The notes below the pieces were generated by a model. It worked only from the letters and a program-made list of their open reading frames with translations, searched no databases and was not told the origin of the DNA. From the NCBI GenBank assembly GCA_020634435.1, contig JACKBS010000006.1, forward strand, positions 735,868 to 799,867: DNA of 64,000 nt. Reading direction: 5' to 3'. Position 1 is the first letter of the stretch. The number at the start of each line of letters is the position of its first letter. The stretch is from Ardenticatenaceae bacterium. Its GTDB lineage: Bacteria; Chloroflexota; Anaerolineae; Promineifilales; Promineifilaceae. This document shows, piece by piece, positions 49,957-58,788 of this stretch. A program made the translations under genes and the position numbers.

Positions 49957-51432
49957 TTAGCGTTCGTTTGGATGTAACTTTTCCAGCCGCTCGGCATGGT
50001 GGGCGCGGCCGGTGGCGCGGAGTCGCTTGAGGTAGTTGGGCAACATCCCCCGCGTGTGGAACGGACCGCCTTCGCGCAGCACGGTCATCATTGGGTCCAC
50101 GTCGTGCTCGCTGGTGAGGGCCATGTCGCCATACCATTCCGCCAGCAAGGCGAGTCCTTTTTGCACCAAATCAGGCCTTTCCGGGGCGAGATCATTTTGC
50201 TCGTGCGGGTCAGCGGCTAAGTTCCACAGCATGATCGGCTCGATTTCCTTGTAGCCGTCGTGGTAGCTGCGCAGGAGCATGTAGTTGTCGAAGCGCACCC
50301 CCCGTTGGCAGGACCACGTTTGCTGGCTGGTGACGAGATACGGCCGTCCTTCTTCCCTACCTTCCAAAAATGCGGCGGTAAATGGTTTGCCATCCCAATT
50401 GCCTGGCACTTTGCCTCCCGCCAGCTCGATGAGCGTAGCGGCCCAGTCAAAATGGTAATGCAAGGCACTGTCTACGGGCGCACCTTGCTGGCCACCCGGT
50501 TGGCGCACGATGAGGGGGATGCGGCAGGTGATGGAATCGGCCGTTTGGTGGTCGCCCCAAATGTTTAGCTCACCCTGGTTTTCCGCATGGTCGGCGCTGA
50601 TGATGATCATCGTGTCGTCCAGCACCCCTTTTTCGGCGAGTTGGTTCAGCAGGTAGCCGACATGGGTGTCCACGTAACGAACGGCCGTATCGTAGCCATC
50701 AATCCACCATTTCATCACCTCTGGCGAATCGATCTGGTCTGGATTGCCAAACCGCTGGTAGAACAGTTCGTATGGCATCGACGGATCGGCAAAACCGTGC
50801 GGCTCTTGTGGGCTGTGTGGGCCAAAGCCATCCCACATGCGCTGCCAGGCTTCCTCTGTCAGCCAATCCGGCAGCGGATCATCGGCAAATGGATTACCAA
50901 ATTCGGTGGGCGTGCGGAACGGCGTGTGCGGGTCCCAATAATTGACGTGCAGAAACCAATCTTCTTTGTCCGCGTTGCGCTCCAGCCAGGAGAGGGCGTG
51001 GGGCGTCACGTCATCGGCGATGTCCATGCCCCATTTGCCGGGGTTGACTATTTCGTTGTAGCCTGCGTACCAATGCCAGGCCGCGTGCCGCTCGCCAAAG
51101 GAGCTGACGGTGGCGGTGAGATGGCCCGCGTCGCGCAGGGCGGTCATCCAACTGGTAAGCCGGAAGGTGTCGAAGAAGCCACGCGTTGGCCCCTCGATAA
51201 ACGGTTGTCCGGCGGTGCCGCCATGGTTCACAACGCCGGTGTGGAAGCCACAACGGCCGCTCCACAACGCGGTTCTTGAAGGCAGACAAGGCGCATCGGA
51301 AATGTAGCAGTTGTCGAAGCGGGTGGCCTGCGCGGCCAGAGCATCAATGTTGGGGCTGGTGTTGCGATGGTAGCCGTAGCAGCCCAGGTGGTCCGGGCGC
51401 AGGCTGTCGATGTCGATATAGAGAATGCGCAT
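49957..51432 (-). CDS. Sulfatase, Cys-type formylglycine enzyme (S1 family), second copy
   Basis: A 491-aa sulfatase. Metal ligands are in YIDIDSLRPDHLGCYGY (Asp7, Asp9) and the formylglycine site is Cys49 in CLPSRTALWSG. The second metal motif is IIISADHAENQGELNIWGDH. There is no signal peptide, and GGGAG is upstream of the ATG. It is not closely related to the other sulfatase beyond the family motifs, so the two probably remove sulfate from different positions. It is transcribed from the same strand as the GH3 and transporter genes. Confidence 0.93.
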   Translation of the reverse strand: MRILYIDIDSLRPDHLGCYGYHRNTSPNIDALAAQATRFDNCYISDAPCLPSRTALWSGRCGFHTGVVNHGGTAGQPFIEGPTRGFFDTFRLTSWMTALRDAGHLTATVSSFGERHAAWHWYAGYNEIVNPGKWGMDIADDVTPHALSWLERNADKEDWFLHVNYWDPHTPFRTPTEFGNPFADDPLPDWLTEEAWQRMWDGFGPHSPQEPHGFADPSMPYELFYQRFGNPDQIDSPEVMKWWIDGYDTAVRYVDTHVGYLLNQLAEKGVLDDTMIIISADHAENQGELNIWGDHQTADSITCRIPLIVRQPGGQQGAPVDSALHYHFDWAATLIELAGGKVPGNWDGKPFTAAFLEGREEGRPYLVTSQQTWSCQRGVRFDNYMLLRSYHDGYKEIEPIMLWNLAADPHEQNDLAPERPDLVQKGLALLAEWYGDMALTSEHDVDPMMTVLREGGPFHTRGMLPNYLKRLRATGRAHHAERLEKLHPNER

Positions 51433-51446
51433 GGAGCGTGACTCCC

Positions 51447-51479
51447 AGATTGGTCCAATCTCGAAGATTGGACCAATCT
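51447..51479. repeat. 15-base-arm inverted repeat (AGATTGGTCCAATCT arms)
   Basis: AGATTGGTCCAATCT, CGA, AGATTGGACCAATCT: same 15 + 3 + 15 layout and the same CGA centre as 44437-44469, with quite different arms. It fills the spacer between the alpha/beta hydrolase stop and the sulfatase start. Confidence 0.9.
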
Positions 51480-51488
51480 TTGAAAACG

Positions 51489-52301
51489 TTATGCGTGTGT
51501 GTTGAGGAAGTCGCGAACGGCCGTTGCATATACTTCTGGCTGTTCACGACGAATGTTGTGCCCGGCGCCGGGAATGTTGACATGCTGCGCGTCGGGCAGG
51601 CTGGCGACCCATGCATCGGCGGCCTGGGGTGGATAGATGGCCCCGAGGGCCAGATCGGCCGTGATCAGCAGCGTGGGGCAGGTAATGTTAGCCACAATTG
51701 CATTGGCGGTAGCGGCGTCGATGCCGTCTTCGCCAAACGGTTTGAGATGGTATTGCAGCTTGGACTGCGCCCACGGTTCCCACTCGGCTTCTGGCCAGGT
51801 GGGGCTGCCCTCGCGGCCCAGCGCCACAATTTCAGCTATTTCTTTACCCTTGATGCTCTGGATAAACTGTTCCCAGCCTTTGTGGCCAGCCTGCGCCTGT
51901 TCGGTCTGTGCCGCCATTAGTTCATAAGGCGGCGGGTCTTCCAAAACAGTGCAGGCGGGTGTTTGCGGCTGTTGGCCAGCCAACAAGGCAACGGTAGCCG
52001 CACCCAACGAATGCCCTACCAGAGCCGGCTTTTGTAAGTGCAGGGCGTCGATCAGCCCGGCCAGGTCTTTTGCGCGGTCCAGCAGGGTGATTTGGTCATC
52101 TGTCTGGTCCGATTGGCCGTGGTCGCGTGCGTCGTAGAGGATGATCTCGTACGCATCGGCAAACTGCTGGGCGATGGGCCAGAAGCAGAGACCGTTGTCG
52201 GAACGGCCGTGGGCAAACAGCAGCGGCGGCTTCTCTGTGTTAGTGCGATAGACATGCAGTTTGACGCCATTGGCAATGACGTCACTTTCAATGAGTTTCA
52301 T
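51489..52301 (-). CDS. Alpha/beta hydrolase
   Basis: A 270-aa hydrolase. HGRSDNG near residue 31 is the oxyanion region, GHSLGA near 96 gives the nucleophile Ser, and GAGHNIRRE near the C-terminus gives His; the acid is probably in TADLALGAI. It resembles epoxide hydrolase and lactonase/haloperoxidase relatives. There is no signal peptide. It lies between the sulfatase and the second GH3 gene in one transcription direction, so it may be an esterase that removes acyl groups from the same imported glycoside. That role is inference. Confidence 0.82.
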   Translation of the reverse strand: MKLIESDVIANGVKLHVYRTNTEKPPLLFAHGRSDNGLCFWPIAQQFADAYEIILYDARDHGQSDQTDDQITLLDRAKDLAGLIDALHLQKPALVGHSLGAATVALLAGQQPQTPACTVLEDPPPYELMAAQTEQAQAGHKGWEQFIQSIKGKEIAEIVALGREGSPTWPEAEWEPWAQSKLQYHLKPFGEDGIDAATANAIVANITCPTLLITADLALGAIYPPQAADAWVASLPDAQHVNIPGAGHNIRREQPEVYATAVRDFLNTHA

Positions 52302-52315
52302 TGTTCACATCACTT

Positions 52316-54601
52316 TTATTGGCCGTGTACCTGGGCCAGCAAACCGGCGACCATATCTTCGGGATGGGCGGGCAGGGCATCTTTTTGGAACATCAGCACG
52401 CTGACCAGCGGCATGTCGCTGAACATTTCCATGATGTCCATGCCAATGGAGCCGTCTGTGCCATAACGCTCATTATCCTCACCGCCAAACGCTTTGCGGG
52501 CTTCGGCCTCCATTTGGGTGTATTGCGGACCAAAAATGGCGCGGCCACGCGGATCAGCCATCCATTCGCGGATGGTGGACTCTTTGTCCAGGATGCAGGG
52601 CAAGTCCAGCGTAGACTCCAGGTTCACCGTGACGTTCTGGCGAATGTCCGTTGCCGAGGCACCGATGAGCAGGTCAAACGCGCCGTCTTCGGTGATCCAC
52701 TGGGCATATTCAGGGTGGTAATAAGCAAAGGCGCGGAAATCGAGGGCGATCGAGACGGTTTTGGTTTCACCCGGTTCGAGGGCCACTTTGGCAAACCCTT
52801 TAAGCTCTTTAAACGGCCGTACCAAGCCCGCCACCTGATCATGCACATACACCTGCACAATTTCCTTGCCCGCGACGCTCCCCGTGTTGGTCACATCTAC
52901 TGAAACCGTCACGCCATCCACATCTTTGAAGGTAGCCGCGGACACTTGCGGGTTGCTGTATTCAAATGAGGTGTAGCTCAACCCGTAGCCAAACGGGAAC
53001 TGTACCGGCATTTCTTTGGTGTCGTAGTAGCGGTAGCCGATGAACAGCCCTTCGCCATAGCGCACCACACCCGCGCCGCCAGGCCAGTTGAGATAGGCAG
53101 GCGTGTCGGCTAGTTTGAGCGGGAAAGTCTCGGCCAGCTTGCCGCTGGGGTTCACCCGGCCAAATAACACGTCGGCAATGGCCCCGCCACCAGCCTGACC
53201 CATCATCCATCCTTCAAGAACGGCCGCTACGCCATCGATCCAGTCGCCCATCGCCACTGGTGCACCATTGTTCAGCACAACAACCGTTTGCGGCTGAACC
53301 TTGGCGACAGCCTTGATTAAGGCAACTTGCTGCTCCGTCAAATCGAGGTCGGCGCGATCGTACCCCTCGGACTCTTTGAAGGTGGGCAGGGCAATGTACA
53401 AAATGGCCACATCGGCGGCCTGGGCCAATGTCACAGCTTCATCGATCATTTCCGGGCGGAAAGAATTATCGGCGGGATACCCGGCGGCATAGGTCAATTC
53501 AGCGTTGCTTGCCTGGGCTTGCAGTTCCTTAAACGGCACCGCCACCTTGGTGGGGTTAATGTGCGAGCTGCCGCCGCCCTGGAAGTGAGCCTGTTCAGCA
53601 GAACGGCCGATTACGGCAATGTGCTGCTGATCTTTCAGCGGTAGCACGCCATTGTTCTTGAGCAGCACCATCCCTTCGGCGGCAATCTGGCGGGCCAATT
53701 CGTGGTGGGCGTCTACATCAAATTCGCCCGTCTTTGGCGTTTCCTGTGCTTTGTACACAATGCGCAAAATGCGGCGTACCGATTCGTCCAGCACCGCTTC
53801 GTCCAGACTACCAGACTGAACGGCGGCGATAACTTCTTTGACGCGCCGATCCTGCGGGCCAGGCATTTCCCAATCCAGGCCGCCTTGCAAAGCCGCCACC
53901 CGGTCACGCACGGCACCCCAGTCGGAGACAACCAGCCCTTCAAAGCCCCATTCTTCCTTTAGGATTTTGTTGAGCAGAGTGTCATGCTGCGAGGCAAAGG
54001 TGCCGTTGACCTTGTTGTAGGCGCACATCACTGTCCACGGCTGGGCTTCTTTGACGGCCTTTTCGAAGGCGGGCAGGTAAATTTCGCGCAGGGTACGTTC
54101 ATCCACCTCGGCGCTGATGCTGAAGCGCTGGAATTCCTGGTTGTTGGCCGTAAAATGCTTCAACGAGGTGCCAACGCCTTTGCCCTGGACGCCATTGATC
54201 ATGTTGGCGGCCATCTCGCCCGCCAGGTACGGGTCTTCAGAAAAATATTCAAAGTTACGGCCGCCGAGGGGGGAGCGCTTCATGTTGGCCCCCGGCCCGA
54301 GCAGCACGTCTACGTTCAGGGCGATGCATTCTTCAGCCAATGCTTCGCCCAATTGGCGAATCAGGGCCACATCCCAGGTGGAAGCCAGGCAGGAGGCCGT
54401 GGGGAAGCAGGTTGCGGGCAGGCTGGTGGCGGCAACTTCGTGCACGTTGGGGACGCGCCGCACGCCGTGCGGGCCATCGGAAACAACCATTTCGGGGATA
54501 TTTAGCCGCTCTACTGGGGTGGTGGTCCAGTTGCTGGCACCGGTGCAGAGGGCCGCTTTTTCTTCAAGCGTCATTTGGGCAATAAGTGATTGAATGTCCA
54601 T
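52316..54601 (-). CDS. Glycoside hydrolase family 3 beta-glucosidase-like protein with Fn3-like domain
   Basis: A 761-aa three-domain GH3 from the ATG at 54601 (GGAG upstream; the longer frame is rejected). The TIM barrel has GPGANMKRSPLGGRNFEYFSEDP near residue 100 and the nucleophile Asp in LVVSDWGAV near 240. The second domain has the acid/base region (VALIKAVAKVQPQTVVVLNNGAPV) and GKLAETFPLKL. The Fn3-like C-terminal domain is YTSFEYSNPQVSA to LDFRAFAYY. An extra segment after residue 670 is unusual. There is no secretion signal. It is the first enzyme gene after the transporter operon on this strand. Confidence 0.92.
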   Translation of the reverse strand: MDIQSLIAQMTLEEKAALCTGASNWTTTPVERLNIPEMVVSDGPHGVRRVPNVHEVAATSLPATCFPTASCLASTWDVALIRQLGEALAEECIALNVDVLLGPGANMKRSPLGGRNFEYFSEDPYLAGEMAANMINGVQGKGVGTSLKHFTANNQEFQRFSISAEVDERTLREIYLPAFEKAVKEAQPWTVMCAYNKVNGTFASQHDTLLNKILKEEWGFEGLVVSDWGAVRDRVAALQGGLDWEMPGPQDRRVKEVIAAVQSGSLDEAVLDESVRRILRIVYKAQETPKTGEFDVDAHHELARQIAAEGMVLLKNNGVLPLKDQQHIAVIGRSAEQAHFQGGGSSHINPTKVAVPFKELQAQASNAELTYAAGYPADNSFRPEMIDEAVTLAQAADVAILYIALPTFKESEGYDRADLDLTEQQVALIKAVAKVQPQTVVVLNNGAPVAMGDWIDGVAAVLEGWMMGQAGGGAIADVLFGRVNPSGKLAETFPLKLADTPAYLNWPGGAGVVRYGEGLFIGYRYYDTKEMPVQFPFGYGLSYTSFEYSNPQVSAATFKDVDGVTVSVDVTNTGSVAGKEIVQVYVHDQVAGLVRPFKELKGFAKVALEPGETKTVSIALDFRAFAYYHPEYAQWITEDGAFDLLIGASATDIRQNVTVNLESTLDLPCILDKESTIREWMADPRGRAIFGPQYTQMEAEARKAFGGEDNERYGTDGSIGMDIMEMFSDMPLVSVLMFQKDALPAHPEDMVAGLLAQVHGQ

Positions 54602-54647
54602 TTTGGTAAACTCCAAATTTGTGGTGAATAAGCTAATATCCCTAAGC

Positions 54648-56723
54648 TTAATCGACCAGCCAGCAGGCGGCAAAATGTTCGTTCTTCTTGGCCTCAAACG
54701 GCGGCTCTTTTTCCCGGCACTGGTCTATGGCCAGGGGGCAGCGGGTGTGGAAGCGGCAGCCGGAAGGCGGATTGAGCGGACTGGGCACATCGCCTTTCAG
54801 GATGATGCGCTCTTTTTTGCGGGTTGGGTCAGGAATGGGTACGGCCGACATCAACGATTGTGTGTAGGGATGCAGCGGATTGCGGAACAGCTCGTCGCGC
54901 GTGGCCAACTCAACCATTTTGCCCAGGTACATGATCGCCACTCGGTCGGAAATGTGCTCTACCACGGACAAATCGTGGGCAACAAACAGGTAGGTGAGAT
55001 CAAATTCATCTTGCAAGTCGTTGAGCAGGTTTAGCACCTGTGACTGGATGGAGACATCCAGCGCGGAAACGGGCTCATCACACACGATGAATTTGGGTTG
55101 CAGCGCCAGCGCGCGGGCAATGCCGATGCGCTGACGCTGGCCGCCGGAAAACTCATGCGGGTAGCGCAGCGCGTGGTAATCTTCCAACCCCACCTTGCGC
55201 AGCATTTCGATCACAATGTCTTTCCGGTCGCGGGGATTGCCGATGTTGTGAATGTTCAGCCCGTCGGCGATCGATTGGCCGATTTGCTTGCGCGGATTGA
55301 GCGAGGCGTATGGGTCTTGCAGCACAATTTGCATATCGCGGCGCAGCTTGGTCATGTGCTGCCGGTCCATCTGGTAAATGTTTTGGCCTTCAAAATAGAC
55401 AGAGCCGCTGGAGGGCTCGTACAGCCGCAGAATCGTACGGCCGATTGTCGTTTTGCCGCAGCCAGATTCACCCACCATGCCCAATGTTTCACCCGCTTTG
55501 ATGCTAAAGCTGACATCATCAACGGCTTTTACATGGGCGACAACGCGCTTAAGCACACCGCCGCGCACCGGGAAATATTTCACCAGGTTTTCCACGCGGA
55601 TTAGCTCTTTGGTTTTGGCTGGCGCTTCTTTTTGCAGGGGATGAACGGCCGTTCCGTTCTGCTTGATATTTTTTTGTATGGGGGTGGAAGAAACGGCCGT
55701 ACTGCCACCCGCCAGCGGGGCAATATGTTCGCCTTCGCTCTGGTAGAGCCAGCACTGCGCTTCCTGCTCTGGCCCGACGGGCAGCAGCGCGGGCTTTTTG
55801 TGATGGCAGATTTCCAGACCAAATTCTTCGCGGGCTTTACAGCGCGGGGCAAAGTGGCAGCCCGGCGGTAAATTCACCAGATTGGGCACCGAGCCGGGAA
55901 TCGCGTCCAGCCGATTCTTCACGGAGCCCATCACCGGGATCGAAGCCAGGAGCCCTTGGGTGTACGGATGTTTCGGTTGGGCAAACAGGGTTTTGACCGG
56001 TGCCTGTTCCACAATTTGCCCGGCATACATCACGGCAACCCGGTCTACCATTTCAGCGATAACACCCAGATCGTGCGTGATGAGGATTACGGCCGTTTCC
56101 AGCTTGTCCTTCAAATTGCGCATCAAATCCAAAATCTGGGCCTGAATCGTCACGTCCAGCGCCGTCGTTGGCTCATCGGCGATGAGCAGCTGGGGTGACA
56201 ATGCCAGCCCCATGGCAATCATCACACGCTGGGCCTGCCCGCCAGACATCTCGTGCGGGTAAGCCAGCACTTTTTGCGCTGGGTCGGGAATGCCCACCAG
56301 GCGAAACATTTCGGTGGCCCGGCCGCTAATCTCTTCGTCCGCCATGTGCGAGTGTAGTTCAAACACTTCGCCCACTTGCGCCCCGGTGGTGTGTACCGGG
56401 TTCAGGCTGCTCTGCGGCTGCTGGAAAATCATCGAAATCGACTTGCCCCTGATTTTTACCATTTCATTTTCGGTCATGGTGTGCAGCGGCTTGCCTTCAA
56501 ACAAAATTTCGCCAGAGACGATCTTTCCGGGTGGGCCAACCAGGCGCATGATCGACAGAGAGGTGACACTTTTACCCGAACCGGACTCGCCAACCAGGCC
56601 CAAAACTTCGCCTTTGTTGACGTGCAGATCCACCCCATCCACCGCTTTCACGATGCCATCTTCGGTATAAAAATAGGTCTTCAGATCTTTGATCTGGAGC
56701 AGCGGTTGTTGTTCTTTACTCAT
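54648..56723 (-). CDS. Fused DppD-DppF ABC ATPase (two nucleotide-binding domains in one chain)
   Basis: A 691-aa double ATPase. Domain 1 (about 10-330) has Walker A GESGSGKS, signature MSGGQAQR, Walker B LLIADEPTTALD and an oligo_HPY end. A linker (about 331-380) is rich in Ser/Thr/Lys and carries two ACGGCCGT copies read as STAV and NGTAV. Domain 2 (about 385-691) has Walker A GESGCGKT, signature FSGGQRQR, Walker B FIVCDEPVSALD and PSGCRFHTRCPLAIDQC. The importer at 26-32 kb has the two as separate genes. It supplies both ATPase faces to the permeases 56745-58649. Confidence 0.93.
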   Translation of the reverse strand: MSKEQQPLLQIKDLKTYFYTEDGIVKAVDGVDLHVNKGEVLGLVGESGSGKSVTSLSIMRLVGPPGKIVSGEILFEGKPLHTMTENEMVKIRGKSISMIFQQPQSSLNPVHTTGAQVGEVFELHSHMADEEISGRATEMFRLVGIPDPAQKVLAYPHEMSGGQAQRVMIAMGLALSPQLLIADEPTTALDVTIQAQILDLMRNLKDKLETAVILITHDLGVIAEMVDRVAVMYAGQIVEQAPVKTLFAQPKHPYTQGLLASIPVMGSVKNRLDAIPGSVPNLVNLPPGCHFAPRCKAREEFGLEICHHKKPALLPVGPEQEAQCWLYQSEGEHIAPLAGGSTAVSSTPIQKNIKQNGTAVHPLQKEAPAKTKELIRVENLVKYFPVRGGVLKRVVAHVKAVDDVSFSIKAGETLGMVGESGCGKTTIGRTILRLYEPSSGSVYFEGQNIYQMDRQHMTKLRRDMQIVLQDPYASLNPRKQIGQSIADGLNIHNIGNPRDRKDIVIEMLRKVGLEDYHALRYPHEFSGGQRQRIGIARALALQPKFIVCDEPVSALDVSIQSQVLNLLNDLQDEFDLTYLFVAHDLSVVEHISDRVAIMYLGKMVELATRDELFRNPLHPYTQSLMSAVPIPDPTRKKERIILKGDVPSPLNPPSGCRFHTRCPLAIDQCREKEPPFEAKKNEHFAACWLVD

Positions 56724-56744
56724 GATTCACCACCTCAACGAAGC

Positions 56745-57668
56745 CTACAGCTTCCCCGAAAGATATGGATCTAGCGCATCACGCACGCCGTCGCCCAGAA
56801 AATTGACGGCCATGACCATTAAAAAGATGGCCGTTCCTGGCACTAAAGACATCCACGGCGCCAGCTGCAAATACCGATTACCCGTAGCCACCATGCTGCC
56901 CCAGCTGGGGGTGGGTGGCTGAATGCCCAGCCCCAAAAAGCTCAGCGTCGCTTCGGCCAGAATGATGCCGCCAATGCTGAGCGAAGCGATGACGATGATG
57001 GGCGCGGTCACATTGGGCAGAATGTCTTGGAAGAGAATTTTGGTGGTCGATTTGCCCAAGGAGCGGGAGGCCAGCACATATTCCCGCTCGGCCACCGACA
57101 GTGTTTCGCTGTAAACCACCCGTGCATAGCGGGCGACCCCCACAAAGCCAATGGCGATGAGCGCGTTGATGAGGCTGGGGCCAAGCAGCCCGGCAATTAC
57201 GATCATCAACAAGATAGACGGAATAGAGAGTAAGGCATCCATGACCCGCATGATCACTGTTTCGGTAAAGCCGCGCACCGTTCCGGCGATCAGCCCCAGG
57301 GTTACCCCAATGCTAGACGAAATGATCAGGGGGATGAAGGCGGCAAAGATGGAGACCCGTCCACCGTACAGGATGCGGGTGAACATGTCGCGGCCCAAAT
57401 CATCGGTGCCAAACCAATGTTCGGCGCTCGGTGGCTGGCGTACGGCCGTATAATCCTGATCAATCGGATCGTAAGGCGTCAGGATGGGGGCAAAGATGGC
57501 CCCAATCAGAAAAAGTAGGACAAGAATGCCACCAATGCGGGGCAGCATACGCTTAAACAGGCGGCGCAGAAAATAGCGAAACCCGGTCCGGCTGCTTTTG
57601 GCTGGTACAGCCAGCGTGCCCACTTCTGGTGATGGCTCACCTGGATTGTTTAATGTTTGCGCGGTCAT
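56745..57668 (-). CDS. ABC transporter permease, DppC/OppC type
   Basis: A 307-aa inner-membrane permease. It has an OppC_N region (RTGFRYFLRRLFKRMLPRIGGILVLLFLIGAIFAPIL), the hallmark GTDDLGRDMFTRILYGGRVS near residue 95 and the ATPase-contact loop VYSETLSVAEREYVLASRSLG. GAGGATATT precedes the ATG. It lies 21 bases upstream of the fused ATPase gene in transcription order and pairs with the DppB-type protein. Confidence 0.93.
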   Translation of the reverse strand: MTAQTLNNPGEPSPEVGTLAVPAKSSRTGFRYFLRRLFKRMLPRIGGILVLLFLIGAIFAPILTPYDPIDQDYTAVRQPPSAEHWFGTDDLGRDMFTRILYGGRVSIFAAFIPLIISSSIGVTLGLIAGTVRGFTETVIMRVMDALLSIPSILLMIVIAGLLGPSLINALIAIGFVGVARYARVVYSETLSVAEREYVLASRSLGKSTTKILFQDILPNVTAPIIVIASLSIGGIILAEATLSFLGLGIQPPTPSWGSMVATGNRYLQLAPWMSLVPGTAIFLMVMAVNFLGDGVRDALDPYLSGKL

Positions 57669-57692
57669 AATATCCTCACTTCCTTCCCCAAA

Positions 57693-58649
57693 CTACGAAA
57701 TGCGAATGCGTGGGTCTAACACGCCGTACAGCAAATCAACAAACAAATTGACGAGTAAATAGCTGAGCGTAATGACCAACACCACGCCTTGTACAACCGG
57801 AAAGTCGCGGATGAAGATGGCATCCAGCCCCAAGCGCCCCATGCCCGGCAGCGAAAAAATTTGTTCAATTACCACTGCGCCGCCCAACAAAGCGCCAAAC
57901 TGCAAGCCGATAATGGTGAGTACGGGCAGCATGGCATTGCGAAAGGCGTGGGCATAAATAACGCGGCGCTCTTTGGCCCCTTTGGCCCGGGCGGTGCGGA
58001 TGTAATCCTGGTGCATCACTTCCAACATGCCGGAGCGAGTCATGCGCATCACAGACGCCATCAAGGCGATGCCGAGGGTAATCACAGGCAAAACCATTTT
58101 GGTTAAGTTCTCCCGCGCATCCTCTGAGAAGCGGGTGAAACCATTGGAAGGCAGCCAGCCAAGCTTCACCGAGAAGAAGTAGATGAGCAGCAGCGCGACC
58201 CAGAAGTTGGGTGCCGAGATACCGCCGATCGCGATGCTGGTGCCGATAACATCGCCCAGGGAATTGGGTTTAAGCGCGGCATAAATGCCCACCGGCACGG
58301 CAATGAGGAGGGCAAACGCCATGGCCAGCAGGGTCAGTTCAATAGAGACAGTGAAAGCGCTTTTCAGCATGTCGCTGACCTGGCGGCTGCCACGAATGGA
58401 GGTGCCTAAGTCGCCTTTCAGGGCATTGAGCAGCCAATCGCCATACTGCACAACCAACGGCCGATCCAACCCCAGCTCATGACGCAAAATAGCGAGCTGC
58501 TCCTCGTTTAGTCCTTCCGTTTGTTCCACATCGACCAGGAGATAGATGGGATCGCCAGGGGCCAGGAACATCAAAGTGAAGACGATAAACGTCACAATGA
58601 GTAAGACTGGGATGGTTGCCATCAGTCGTCTAATAATGTATTGAGCCAT
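57693..58649 (-). CDS. ABC transporter permease, DppB/OppB type
   Basis: A 318-aa permease from the ATG at 58649 (AAGGTA upstream); the 14 extra N-terminal codons of the longer frame come from the spacer and an ACGGCCGT copy. It starts AQYIIRRLMATIPVLLIVTFIVFTLMFLAPGDPIYLLV and has the EAA-type loop HQDYIRTARAKGAKERRVIYAHAFRNAMLPV. It has six predicted helices. It follows the binding-protein gene after a strong hairpin that should lower its expression relative to that gene. Confidence 0.93.
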   Translation of the reverse strand: MAQYIIRRLMATIPVLLIVTFIVFTLMFLAPGDPIYLLVDVEQTEGLNEEQLAILRHELGLDRPLVVQYGDWLLNALKGDLGTSIRGSRQVSDMLKSAFTVSIELTLLAMAFALLIAVPVGIYAALKPNSLGDVIGTSIAIGGISAPNFWVALLLIYFFSVKLGWLPSNGFTRFSEDARENLTKMVLPVITLGIALMASVMRMTRSGMLEVMHQDYIRTARAKGAKERRVIYAHAFRNAMLPVLTIIGLQFGALLGGAVVIEQIFSLPGMGRLGLDAIFIRDFPVVQGVVLVITLSYLLVNLFVDLLYGVLDPRIRIS

Positions 58650-58732
58650 AGGAATACCTTTCCCTTCTACGCTACGGCCGTTTCTCGGCAAAGGCTACAC
58701 AGCGCACCGGCCACAGCAAGAGACATTTCCTT

Positions 58733-58770
58733 GAAAAAGAGCGGCAGGTATTCACGGTGATGCCTGCCGC
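58733..58770 (-). terminator. Leaky intra-operon terminator between binding protein and permease genes
   Basis: On the minus strand GCGGCAGGCAT pairs with ATACCTGCCGC around an eight-base loop and is followed by TCTTTTTC. It begins 18 bases after the binding-protein stop. Such hairpins commonly keep binding-protein mRNA in excess over the permease mRNA. Confidence 0.8.
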
Positions 58771-58788
58771 CCCAACTGCATCTAATAC

